The position numbers were made by a program, and so were the translations under genes. Below are positions 25,569-33,629 of a stretch of DNA of 34,295 nucleotides, piece after piece. The notes under the pieces are model-generated. The model did no database searches, was not told the DNA's origin, and worked only from the letters and a program-made list of their open reading frames with translations. Every line of letters begins with the position of its first letter. Position 1 is the first letter of the stretch. Source of the stretch: DAIRUQ01 sp036803245 (lineage in GTDB: Bacteria > Chloroflexota > Anaerolineae > UBA1429); the NCBI GenBank assembly GCA_036803245.1, contig DAIRUQ010000020.1, positions 1 through 34,295 of the forward strand, in the 5' to 3' direction.

Positions 25569-25596
25569 ACGGATCCCACTCCTCTATGGTGGAGCA

Positions 25597-25625
25597 AGGA
25601 TATCGGCGAGGCTGGCTCCTGTCAA
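25597..25625 (-). promoter_or_regulatory. Predicted sigma70 promoter of the secreted protein-dnaG-rpoD unit
   Basis: A perfect TTGACA (25625-25620) and TATCCT (25602-25597) are separated by 17 bases on the minus strand. The predicted start near 25590 leaves a leader of about 22 bases before ATG 25568. It lies just downstream of the ppdK terminator. Confidence 0.7.
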
Positions 25626-25647
25626 CGTAGCCTGGCGGGAAAGGCAA

Positions 25648-25679
25648 GCCGGAGCCAGGCACGCAAGCCCGGCTCCGGC
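25648..25679 (-). terminator. Rho-independent-like terminator of ppdK
   Basis: A perfect 9-bp stem GCCGGAGCC/GGCTCCGGC with a 14-base loop begins 23 bases after the ppdK stop. On the minus strand it is followed by the T/C-rich TTGCCTTTCCC. It separates ppdK from the next promoter. Confidence 0.7.
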
Positions 25680-25702
25680 AGAGGTGCGAAACGTCGGCGG
25701 CC

Positions 25703-28372
25703 CTATTTGCGGTTACGGATGGTCGCCTGCGCCGCCGCCACCCGCGCCACCGGCACGCGGAACGGCGAGCAGCTCACATACTTGAGCCCGACGCGATGGA
25801 AAAAGTCGATCGAGTCCGGATCGCCGCCATGTTCGCCACAGATGCCCAGCTCGATATCGGCACGCGCGCTCCGGCCGCCGTCAACGGCTGCGGCCACCAG
25901 CTTGCCTACACCATCCTGGTCCAGCGTCTGGAACGGGTTGGCGGGCAGGATCTTGCGCTCCACGTATTGGAGAAGGAACTTGCCCTCGGCGTCATCGCGC
26001 GAGTAGCCAAAGCTCATCTGCGTCAGGTCGTTGGTGCCAAAGCTAAAGAACTCCGCATGCTCGGCCAGCTCGGCAGCCGTCAGGGCCGCGCGCGGCGTCT
26101 CGATCATGGTGCCGAACTTGTAATCCAGCTCCACGCCTTCCTCAGCCATGACCGCTTTGGCAACGGCTTCGAGCGAATCTCGCTGGTTCCTGAGCTCGTT
26201 CACGTGCGAGACGAGCGGGATCATGATCTCGACGTGCACATCCACGCCCTTTTTGGCCTGGCGACAGCCCGCCTCAAAGATGGCGCGAACCTGCATCTCT
26301 GTGAGGCCCGTCTTGATGAGGCCAGCGCGGCATCCGCGCAGACCCATCATGGGGTTGATCTCGCTCATGCCGACCACGGTATCCAGTAGCTCGGATCGCT
26401 CTTCCAGCTTTTCCGGGTCATCGCCCAAGCAACGCAGCCGCGTCACCTCTTCGATCAGGCTCTCTCGGCTAGGCAGGAACTCGTGCATGGGCGCATCCAG
26501 CAGCCGGATGATGACGGGCAGCCCGTCCATCGCCTCAAAGATGCCCTCAAAGTCCTCTCGCTGATGGGGCAGAATCTGATCCAGGTAACGCTGACGCTCG
26601 GCCTGATCCTTGGCTAGAATCATCTTGACCACGGCTGGCCGGCGCTCTTCCTCAAAGAACATGTGCTCCGTGCGGCAGAGACCGATACCCTCAGCCCCGA
26701 GAGCCCGCGCCCGCTTGGCATCACGCGGATAGTCGGCGTTGGTATAGACGCCCAACGTCCTGATCTCATCGGCCCAGCTTAGGAGGGTCGCCAACTCTTG
26801 CTCTTTGGCAAAGTCCACGTCCAACGTCTGCACAGCGCCAGCGAACACCTCGCCGGTGCTTCCATCGATCGAGATCACGTCGCCTTCGCTGATGACGCGT
26901 CCGTCCACCGTGAACCGGCGGCTTTCGGGGTCAACGTTGATATCTTCGCAGCCAGCCACGCACGGCAGGTTGTTGCCGCGAGCAACCACCGCCGCGTGCG
27001 AGGTGGCGCCGCCGTGCTGCGTGAGCACGCCCTTGGAGGTGAGCATGCCGCCAACATCGTCGGGCGACGTCTCGGGACGCACCAAGATGACGTCCTCCCC
27101 TTCCTCGGCCCGAGCCATGGCCCGATCCGAATCGAACACCGCCACGCCGGTGGCGGCGCCAGGCGACGCGTTCAGTCCCTTGGCGATCAGGTTGCCGCTC
27201 TCGACGGCACTGCGCTTGGCATCCGGGTCAAAGTGGGGGTGCAGCATCACGTCGACTTGATCGGGCGTGATCCGGTCAACCGCCTCTTCCTTGGTGATCA
27301 GCCCCTCTTTGGCCTGATCCACCGCGATCTTGATGGCGGCGCGGGCCGTGCGCTTGCCTGTCCTGGTCTGCAGCATCCACAGCTTGCCACGCTCGATTGT
27401 GAACTCGAGATCCTGCATGTCGCGATAGTGCTGCTCGAGATTCTCGGCCACCTCGACAAACTGTTGATAGATCTCAGCGTTGGCGTTAGCAAGCTCTTGG
27501 ATGGCGAGCGGCGTGCGGATCCCAGCCACCACATCCTCGCCCTGGGCATTGGCCAGGTACTCGCCATAGAGCTGGTTGTTGCCGTCGCTGGGGTTCCGTG
27601 TAAAGGCGACGCCGGTACCAGAATCCTCGCCCATATTGCCGAACACCATGGTGCAGACGTTGACGGCCGTGCCCCAGGTGTCAGGAAGCTTGTTGATGCG
27701 ACGGTAGGTGGTGGCGTTGGGGCCAAACCAAGAATCGAACACGGCCTCCACGGCCTGCCGTAGCTGCTCCCAGACGTCATCGGGGAACTCGTCGCCCAGC
27801 TGCTCGCGATAGATCGCTTTGTACTCGGCCACGATCTCTTTCAGCATCTCCACGGTCAGGTCGGTGTCTCGTCGGCCCTCGGTCTGCTCCTTGTAGCGGT
27901 CCAGCACCTGTTCAAAGAGCTGCCCGGGAATGTCCTTGACGATACGGCCATACGCGGAGATCAGACGCCGGTAGGAATCATAGGCGAAACGCTCGTTCCC
28001 CGACAGCTTGGCCAGGCCCTGCAGCGTCTCTGGGTTCAGGCCCACATTGAGGACGGTATCCATCATGCCCGGCATCGACAGACGCGATCCCGAACGCACC
28101 GAGACGAGCAGTGGGTTGTCCTTGTCCCCAAAGACCTTGCCCGTCTGCTCCTCCACCGTCTTGAAGGCCTCAACGACCTCATCCCACAGGCCCTCTGGCA
28201 GCTGCTTGTCCCGCTCGAAATAGGCCAGGCAGGCCTCAGTGGTAATGGTAAAGCCGGGCGGGACGGGCAGCCCAGCGTTGGTCATCTCTGCCAGGCCGGC
28301 ACCCTTGCCGCCAAGAAGGTTCCGCATATCCCTGTTCCCCTCAGAGAACAGGTACACCCATTTCTGCGCCAT
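25703..28372 (-). CDS. ppdK: Pyruvate, phosphate dikinase
   Basis: PPDK interconverts pyruvate, ATP and phosphate with phosphoenolpyruvate, AMP and pyrophosphate. The 889-residue length is normal. The N-terminal ATP-grasp domain starts KWVYLFSEGNRDMRNLLGGK. The phosphohistidine domain has GGATSHAAVVARG with catalytic H459 and the regulatory-type T457. The C-terminal PEP/pyruvate barrel contains RTEHMFFEEERR, GLRGCRAGLI, SFGTNDLTQMSFGYSRDD and the catalytic-Cys motif GICGEHGGDP. ATG 28372 has GGAGG nine bases upstream; the longer in-frame start is not supported. It stands alone between its own promoter and terminator. Confidence 0.98.
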   Translation of the reverse strand: MAQKWVYLFSEGNRDMRNLLGGKGAGLAEMTNAGLPVPPGFTITTEACLAYFERDKQLPEGLWDEVVEAFKTVEEQTGKVFGDKDNPLLVSVRSGSRLSMPGMMDTVLNVGLNPETLQGLAKLSGNERFAYDSYRRLISAYGRIVKDIPGQLFEQVLDRYKEQTEGRRDTDLTVEMLKEIVAEYKAIYREQLGDEFPDDVWEQLRQAVEAVFDSWFGPNATTYRRINKLPDTWGTAVNVCTMVFGNMGEDSGTGVAFTRNPSDGNNQLYGEYLANAQGEDVVAGIRTPLAIQELANANAEIYQQFVEVAENLEQHYRDMQDLEFTIERGKLWMLQTRTGKRTARAAIKIAVDQAKEGLITKEEAVDRITPDQVDVMLHPHFDPDAKRSAVESGNLIAKGLNASPGAATGVAVFDSDRAMARAEEGEDVILVRPETSPDDVGGMLTSKGVLTQHGGATSHAAVVARGNNLPCVAGCEDINVDPESRRFTVDGRVISEGDVISIDGSTGEVFAGAVQTLDVDFAKEQELATLLSWADEIRTLGVYTNADYPRDAKRARALGAEGIGLCRTEHMFFEEERRPAVVKMILAKDQAERQRYLDQILPHQREDFEGIFEAMDGLPVIIRLLDAPMHEFLPSRESLIEEVTRLRCLGDDPEKLEERSELLDTVVGMSEINPMMGLRGCRAGLIKTGLTEMQVRAIFEAGCRQAKKGVDVHVEIMIPLVSHVNELRNQRDSLEAVAKAVMAEEGVELDYKFGTMIETPRAALTAAELAEHAEFFSFGTNDLTQMSFGYSRDDAEGKFLLQYVERKILPANPFQTLDQDGVGKLVAAAVDGGRSARADIELGICGEHGGDPDSIDFFHRVGLKYVSCSPFRVPVARVAAAQATIRNRK

Positions 28373-28417
28373 TGTTATGATCCTCCCGTGCATCCGCTAG
28401 GTTTGTATTTCTGAGCC

Positions 28418-28446
28418 ATTATAGTGGCCGCAGGGCCAATGAGCAA
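28418..28446 (-). promoter_or_regulatory. Predicted sigma70 promoter of ppdK
   Basis: TTGCTC (28446-28441) and a perfect TATAAT (28423-28418) are separated by 17 bases on the minus strand. The predicted start near 28411 gives a 39-base leader. No comparably clear plus-strand promoter was found for the divergent YccF gene. Confidence 0.7.
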
Positions 28447-28526
28447 GTTGCCACCAGACCCACCGAGCTGCAACCTTCCAAACCTACCTGCGTAAAGAGT
28501 GTGACCACAGAAAGAGGAGGCAGGCC

Positions 28527-28898
28527 ATGTATCTGTTGCTAAACTTGATCTGGTTTATCCTTGGGGGCGTGCTCGTGTTCTTGTGCTATCTGGTGGGCGG
28601 GCTGGTTCTATGTCTCACCATCGTGGGCATCCCGTTCGGCATCCAGCTGCTCAAGCTGTCGCTGCTGGGCGCGGCACCTTTTGGCAAAGAGGTAGACACC
28701 CACAACTCGGCGGGGAGCATTCCTAGCATCCTGCTGAACGTGCTCTGGTGGGTCTTTGGCGGGGTCGAGGTAGCACTGATCCACCTGGTGCTAGCCTTGG
28801 TCTTTGCCGTCACCATCATCGGGCTGCCTTTTGCCAAGCAGCACATCAAGCTGCTCAAGCTGGCCCTTGTCCCCTTTGGCGCTCAAGTTCGTGGCTGA
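28527..28898 (+). CDS. yccF: YccF domain-containing inner membrane protein
   Basis: A 123-residue integral membrane protein of the YccF family (function not established). It consists of two similar halves, each with a long hydrophobic segment followed by a G(I/L)PF-x4-LLKL motif: TIVGIPFGIQLLKLSLLGAAPFG (about 31-53) and TIIGLPFAKQHIKLLKLALVPFG (about 96-118), as expected for the tandem YccF repeat. Three to four membrane segments are likely. A strong GAGGAGG site lies six bases before the ATG. It is a single plus-strand gene, divergent from ppdK and convergent with glyS, and ends in a bidirectional terminator. Confidence 0.92.
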   Translation: MYLLLNLIWFILGGVLVFLCYLVGGLVLCLTIVGIPFGIQLLKLSLLGAAPFGKEVDTHNSAGSIPSILLNVLWWVFGGVEVALIHLVLALVFAVTIIGLPFAKQHIKLLKLALVPFGAQVRG

Positions 28899-28902
28899 CA
28901 GC

Positions 28903-28942
28903 AAAAAGGGGCGGCAGATGATCTGCCGCCCCCGCCCTTTTT
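28903..28942. terminator. Bidirectional Rho-independent terminator between yccF and glyS
   Basis: A 10-bp perfect stem GGGGCGGCAG/CTGCCGCCCC with a five-base loop is flanked by AAAAA on the left and TTTTT on the right (after GCCC), so each strand has a T-run. The right T-run overlaps the TAA stop of glyS. It serves the two convergent genes. Confidence 0.9.
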
Positions 28943-31922
28943 AGAACCCCTCCAGCCGCGCCAGATCCGCGATCCCCTCGGGCAACGCCGCAATCCGTTG
29001 GAGCAAACCCAAGCGCGTCTCGCGCAAAGCACTGTCCTCGACCATCACCAGCACGTCGTCAAAGTACCGTGCAATCATCGGCTGCAGGGTAGAAAGCTGC
29101 TCGACCAGCGTGTCTACGTTGCCTGCGCTGGCAAGCGCCCCTTCGGCAGCCAGACATGCCTGGTAGAGATCGGCCTCCACTGGCTCGACAAAGCGCTCTC
29201 TGTCGATCTGGTAGATCGTCGCTTGATCACGTACGATGCGCACGCACCGGGCATAGTTGTCCAGAATGAGGCTCCAGCCGGGCTTCTGTGTCCATGCGGC
29301 CAACGATTGGGCAGCGGTATACGCGCGGAAAGGCATCGATGCCTGCTCCGCCAGCACTGCTGCCGCCACATCATGCCCGATGCCCATGTCTCGCAGTACG
29401 CCCTCCAGACGGGTGGCCAGGAATGCCTCCAGCTCATCAAGCGTCTCGGCCGTCGCCTCGATGGGCAAGCCCTCGGCAGCAGCGGTGAGGACAGGCTCCA
29501 GATCAAGCTCCAACTCGAGTGAGATCAGGATCTGATGAACGGCCAACGCCATCCGACGCAACCCCCATGGATCGGCCGCGCCCGTGGGGCGCACGCCGGC
29601 GGCGAACAAGCCCACCAGGCTGTCGACCCGGTCCGCCAGGCCCACCACGACCCCGGGCAGGCTCTGGGGCAGGCGGTCACCGGCGTACCGCGGCAAATAG
29701 TGCTCCTCGATGGCCTGCGCCACGGCGTCGGACTCGCCCGATAGCCGGGCATAGTGCGCCCCCATGACGCCCTGCAGCGAGGTGTGCTCGACCACCATGT
29801 TGGTAGCGAGGTCGCTCTTGCAGAGGGAGGCCGCGCGTGTCACCGCCCGCTGGTCGTCCTCCGCCAGGCTCAGCATCGCGCCGACTCGCGGGGCCAGGCG
29901 CTCGATCCGCCACACCTTGTCGAGCACGGAGCCGAGATGCTCCTCAAATGTCAACGTGGCCAGCTTTTCCGTAAAGCTGGGCAGACTCTGGCGGGTGTCC
30001 GCATCGTAAAAGAACCCGGCGTCGGCGTAGCGTGCGCGCAGCACCTCCTCGTTGCCGTGACGCACAGCGTCAACGTCGAGCTCGCGCCCGTTGGCCACGG
30101 CCACAAAGTAAGGCAGTAGCTCGCCATCCCGTACCACTGGGAGATACCGCTGATGCTTTTTCATCACCGCCAGCAGCACCTGGTCAGGAAGCCGCAGATA
30201 GGCGCGATCAAACCCGCCCAACAGAGGCAAAGGATGCTCCACGAGATCCGCCACCTCGCTGAGCAGCTCCTCATCCTCTGGGATGGTGCCGCCAACCTCA
30301 GCCGCCAGCTGAGCGGCACGCCGTCGGATCGCCTCGCGCCGCTCGCCCGAAGACAGGGCCACACCGGCGGCGATCATGGTCTCCAGGTAGGCGTCAGCGT
30401 CAGGAATGACCACATCGGGCGAGCCCTCGGGTCGAATACCACGGCTGACGCGTCCGCTGGTCACCTCCGCGTAGGCGCAAGGGATCACACGGTCTCCCAA
30501 GAGCGCCACCAGCCAGCGCACCGGCCGCGAAAAGGCCGCACCGCTATCGTTCCAACGCATGCTCTTGGCGAAACGCAGCGATCCCAACGCCTCTGTCAGC
30601 AAGTCCGGCAACAACTGGCTGGCTGGCAGGCCCTCTTCCAGAACCATCGCCACCGTATAGTCCTTGCCTTCGATCGAGCGCACCTGTAGCGCCGAGACGT
30701 CGACGCCGCGGGATCGGGCAAAGCCCTGTGCCGCCTTGGTCGGCGTACCATCCTGACCATAAGCGATCTGGGCGGCCGGCCCCCGAAACGTGGTCTCGCG
30801 GTCCTCCTGCGCCGCCGCAAGCTCCTCGACGAGAGCGACGATGCGACGGGGCGTCCCCATCACCCGTAGCGCGCCATGGTCGAGCCGCGCCTCGTCTAGC
30901 GCTCGCGTCAGATGCCGCTTTAGCTGCGAGCAGGCCGACGCAAGGTCGCCGACGGGGAGCTCCTCACAGCCGATCTCGAGTAGCAGCGTACGAGGTCCAT
31001 CAGTCGCCTTCGTGTCGGGCTCGGAGACCCCGGCCGGCACCTCTTTGGTCGGGGCTAGCTTGGCAAAGGGGTGCCCCAGCTCCTCCCGTTGCTGCACATA
31101 GGTCTGGGCCACCCGGCGCGCCAAGTCGCGCATCCGCACAAAGAACCGAGCCCGCTCCGTCACGCCCACCGCCCCGCGTGCATCCAACACGTTAAAGAGA
31201 TGCGAGCACTTGAGCACATAGTCGTGCGCCGGCATGACCAGCCCCGCCTCCAGGGCCCGCTGCGCCTCGGCCTCACATAGCTCGAACATCCGCCGCACGC
31301 CATCCACGTCGGCGACCTCAAAGTTGTAGGTGCAATGCTCCACCTCACCACGCAGGTAGATGTCACCGTAGGTCAAGTCGCCACGCCACTGGATATCCGG
31401 GATGGCGCGTACGCCCTGCAGCACCATGACGATCCGTTCGAGTCCGTAGGTGATCTCGACCGAGATGGGATCGAGATCCAGGCCACCCGCCTGCTGAAAG
31501 TAGGTATACTGGCTGATCTCCTGGCCATCCAGCCAGACCTCCCAGCCCAGTCCCCAGGCCCCTAGGGCCGGCGACTCCCAGTTGTCCTCAACAAAGCGGA
31601 CATCGTGCTGCGACACGTCGATGCCCAACGCCACCAAGCTCTGCAGGTACAGCTCCTGCGGGTTGCCAGGGTCCGGCTTGAGGATGACTTGGTACTGGTA
31701 GAACTGTTGCCAGCGATTGGGGTTCTGGCCATACCGCCCATCGGCCGGGCGCACCGAGGGCTCGGGATAGGCCACGTTCCACGGCTCGGGTCCCAAGACC
31801 CGCAGCGCCGTGGCCGGGTTGAGCGTTCCCGCGCCAACCTGCACGTTGTACGGCTGCCATAGCACGCAGCCCTGGTCGGCCCAGAACTGGTTGAGCCGCA
31901 TGATTACCGTCTGGAAATCCAT
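28941..31922 (-). CDS. glyS: Glycyl-tRNA synthetase, fused alpha and beta subunits (GlyQS)
   Basis: This enzyme charges tRNA-Gly. The 993-residue protein joins the alpha and beta chains that are separate in E. coli. The alpha part (about 1-295) begins MDFQTVIMRLNQFWADQGC and contains GAGTLNPATALRVLG, RWQQFYQYQVILKPDP and the class II-type motif ITYGLERIVMVLQG. A short linker (about 296-318) leads to the beta part, beginning LLLEIGCEELP and containing GTPRRIVALV, MRWNDSGAAFSRPVRWLVALLG and KSDLATNMVVEHTSLQG. The C-terminal anticodon-binding/DALR-like region ends at EGF. ATG 31922 starts exactly at the alpha-chain N-terminus, with GGGGG upstream. recO lies 37 bases before it. Confidence 0.97.
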   Translation of the reverse strand: MDFQTVIMRLNQFWADQGCVLWQPYNVQVGAGTLNPATALRVLGPEPWNVAYPEPSVRPADGRYGQNPNRWQQFYQYQVILKPDPGNPQELYLQSLVALGIDVSQHDVRFVEDNWESPALGAWGLGWEVWLDGQEISQYTYFQQAGGLDLDPISVEITYGLERIVMVLQGVRAIPDIQWRGDLTYGDIYLRGEVEHCTYNFEVADVDGVRRMFELCEAEAQRALEAGLVMPAHDYVLKCSHLFNVLDARGAVGVTERARFFVRMRDLARRVAQTYVQQREELGHPFAKLAPTKEVPAGVSEPDTKATDGPRTLLLEIGCEELPVGDLASACSQLKRHLTRALDEARLDHGALRVMGTPRRIVALVEELAAAQEDRETTFRGPAAQIAYGQDGTPTKAAQGFARSRGVDVSALQVRSIEGKDYTVAMVLEEGLPASQLLPDLLTEALGSLRFAKSMRWNDSGAAFSRPVRWLVALLGDRVIPCAYAEVTSGRVSRGIRPEGSPDVVIPDADAYLETMIAAGVALSSGERREAIRRRAAQLAAEVGGTIPEDEELLSEVADLVEHPLPLLGGFDRAYLRLPDQVLLAVMKKHQRYLPVVRDGELLPYFVAVANGRELDVDAVRHGNEEVLRARYADAGFFYDADTRQSLPSFTEKLATLTFEEHLGSVLDKVWRIERLAPRVGAMLSLAEDDQRAVTRAASLCKSDLATNMVVEHTSLQGVMGAHYARLSGESDAVAQAIEEHYLPRYAGDRLPQSLPGVVVGLADRVDSLVGLFAAGVRPTGAADPWGLRRMALAVHQILISLELELDLEPVLTAAAEGLPIEATAETLDELEAFLATRLEGVLRDMGIGHDVAAAVLAEQASMPFRAYTAAQSLAAWTQKPGWSLILDNYARCVRIVRDQATIYQIDRERFVEPVEADLYQACLAAEGALASAGNVDTLVEQLSTLQPMIARYFDDVLVMVEDSALRETRLGLLQRIAALPEGIADLARLEGF

Positions 31923-31959
31923 ACATCCCCCTGCCTTGGTGTTGTACCGGCGATGTCGT

Positions 31960-32793
31960 TCAGCTGGGCGAGAGCCTTTCGGGTTGGCCGTCTCGTGCGC
32001 TGGCACCCGACTCGATCTGACGCAGCTCTAGCTCCAGCCGATCCATGAACCCCACGCTGTTGAGCTCTCTCTCGAGCACCTGCCGCAGATACGCGCGCAA
32101 GAGCGCCCGTACCTCGCTGCTGGTCGCATCGCTCAGTCGCAACCTAACGATGTCTGAGTCCGGGCGCCGCGCCATGAATCGCAGCACCTTTTGCGCGGCC
32201 AGCGACAAGGTGCCCAGACCTGGCTGGTCGGCGGCACAGTGGGGGCAGATGATGCCCCCCTCGTCAGCCGACCAGGCATTCCGTCGGGGCTGGATCTCGG
32301 CCCCGCAGACGACGCACCGATAGAGCTCCAGCCAGAACCCTGACACGCCCAGCAGTCGCACCTCAAAGCGGCGCGTCCAAAGCTCCAGGTCGGCGGTCTC
32401 GCACAGCCGAGCCAACGTGTCCGCCAGCAGGCCATAGAGCGATCGACACTCTTCTTGGTGTTGGGAGAACGCCGCGGCCAGTTCGCCCACGTAACAAGCA
32501 TGCGAAAAGCGCCGCAAATCGCGCCCCAAGGCCACATACGTCTCCATGGCCTCGGCCTGGGTGACCACATCAAGGCTCCTGCCCCGCGCCAACATGAGCT
32601 GCACGCGGGCGAACAGGCCGATATGGCCCGCCTTGCGGCTCGTGGCCCGCCGCACGCCCTTGGCGATTACGTCCAGGCGTCCTTGCGGGGTCAGCAGCCG
32701 CAGAATGCGGTCCGCCTCACCATAGTCCTGCTGATGGAGAACGATGGCCTCGGTCCGATAGACCCGCGATCGTTCCGCGCCTGGCTCGGTCAC
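31960..32793 (-). CDS. recO: DNA repair protein RecO
   Basis: RecO helps load RecA onto SSB-coated single-stranded DNA in the RecFOR pathway. The 277-residue protein has an N-terminal OB fold (YRTEAIVLHQQDYGEADRIL, then GRLDVIAKGVRR) and a helical C-terminal domain holding a four-cysteine zinc site (CVVCG and CPHC, 22 residues apart). It starts at GTG 32793, overlapping the class II aldolase stop by four bases (GTGA). It sits upstream of glyS in a unit that probably begins with deoC or earlier, beyond the window. Confidence 0.95.
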   Translation of the reverse strand: MTEPGAERSRVYRTEAIVLHQQDYGEADRILRLLTPQGRLDVIAKGVRRATSRKAGHIGLFARVQLMLARGRSLDVVTQAEAMETYVALGRDLRRFSHACYVGELAAAFSQHQEECRSLYGLLADTLARLCETADLELWTRRFEVRLLGVSGFWLELYRCVVCGAEIQPRRNAWSADEGGIICPHCAADQPGLGTLSLAAQKVLRFMARRPDSDIVRLRLSDATSSEVRALLRAYLRQVLERELNSVGFMDRLELELRQIESGASARDGQPERLSPS

Positions 32794-33629
32794 ACGTGCC
32801 CCAACCGCCTCAATACCTCAGTCGTTACCTCAGCCACCAGCTCGGCCAGCGACGGATCGTTTGGCTCTTGCGCAGCGGCGACCGCCTCACGCTCCAGCGC
32901 CTTTTCGGCCTGCGCCACCGTAGCCGCCAAGTGCTCCCGCCGCTTTCCCGCCAGCAGCGCTACCTCGTCGGCTGGGAGTTCCTGGACGTGACCAAGCAGA
33001 TGTGCCAACAGAACCACCCACGCGGTGTTCTCCACTTTGGCCATCTTGCCGAATGCATCCATAGCGCTCTGCCCCACCGTGACTGCGCCGTGCCGATCCA
33101 GCACCAGGGCATCGTGGTCGCGGATCAGCTTGCGTACCACTTCGGGGCCCTGCGCCGACGTCGGCGTCGCATAGGCCGTCGTAGCGATGGCGCCCGTGTA
33201 GACCAGCGACTCGGGCAGCACAGGCACGTCGAGCGACCGATTAGCCACCGAAAACGCGGTCGTGATGGGAGGATGAGCATGCACCACGGCTCGCACATCG
33301 GGCCGTTGGCGGTAGATCTCCAGATGGAGTCGCAGCTCGGCCGATGGGCGCATCCCGTTCAGCGGCGAAACCTCGTCCGGCGCTAGCGCCCCGATCAAGT
33401 CGGTAACAACCAGGTCAGCCGGTGCCAGCTGTCCCTTGAACACCCCACTGGGCGTGGTGATCAGGTGGTCCTGGCCCCAGCGCACCGAGACGTTGCCGTC
33501 CAAGGGCGCGATCAGATCCTTCTCATAGAGCAGGCGGCAAACCTGGCAGATCTCGGCCCGAATGGCCCGCTCCTGGGCCCGTAGCTCTCGGCTGACCGGC
33601 GTGGTCGGAGTGCCATCCTGCTCACTCAT
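32790..33629 (-). CDS. Class II aldolase/adducin family protein
   Basis: A 279-residue member of the family that includes fuculose-1-phosphate aldolase, ribulose-5-phosphate 4-epimerase and methylthioribulose-phosphate dehydratase. The fold is marked by LIAPLDGNVSVRWG, TPSGVFKGQL, the acidic residue in MRPSAELRLHLEIY and zinc ligands in VVHAHPP plus a later His in LVLDRHGAVTVG. The C-terminal 55 residues are helical and Ala/Glu-rich beyond the usual domain. Start ATG 33629 overlaps the deoC end by eight bases; the longer in-frame ORF would extend through deoC. Linkage to deoC suggests (deoxy)pentose-phosphate metabolism, but substrate is not determined. Confidence 0.9.
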   Translation of the reverse strand: MSEQDGTPTTPVSRELRAQERAIRAEICQVCRLLYEKDLIAPLDGNVSVRWGQDHLITTPSGVFKGQLAPADLVVTDLIGALAPDEVSPLNGMRPSAELRLHLEIYRQRPDVRAVVHAHPPITTAFSVANRSLDVPVLPESLVYTGAIATTAYATPTSAQGPEVVRKLIRDHDALVLDRHGAVTVGQSAMDAFGKMAKVENTAWVVLLAHLLGHVQELPADEVALLAGKRREHLAATVAQAEKALEREAVAAAQEPNDPSLAELVAEVTTEVLRRLGHV

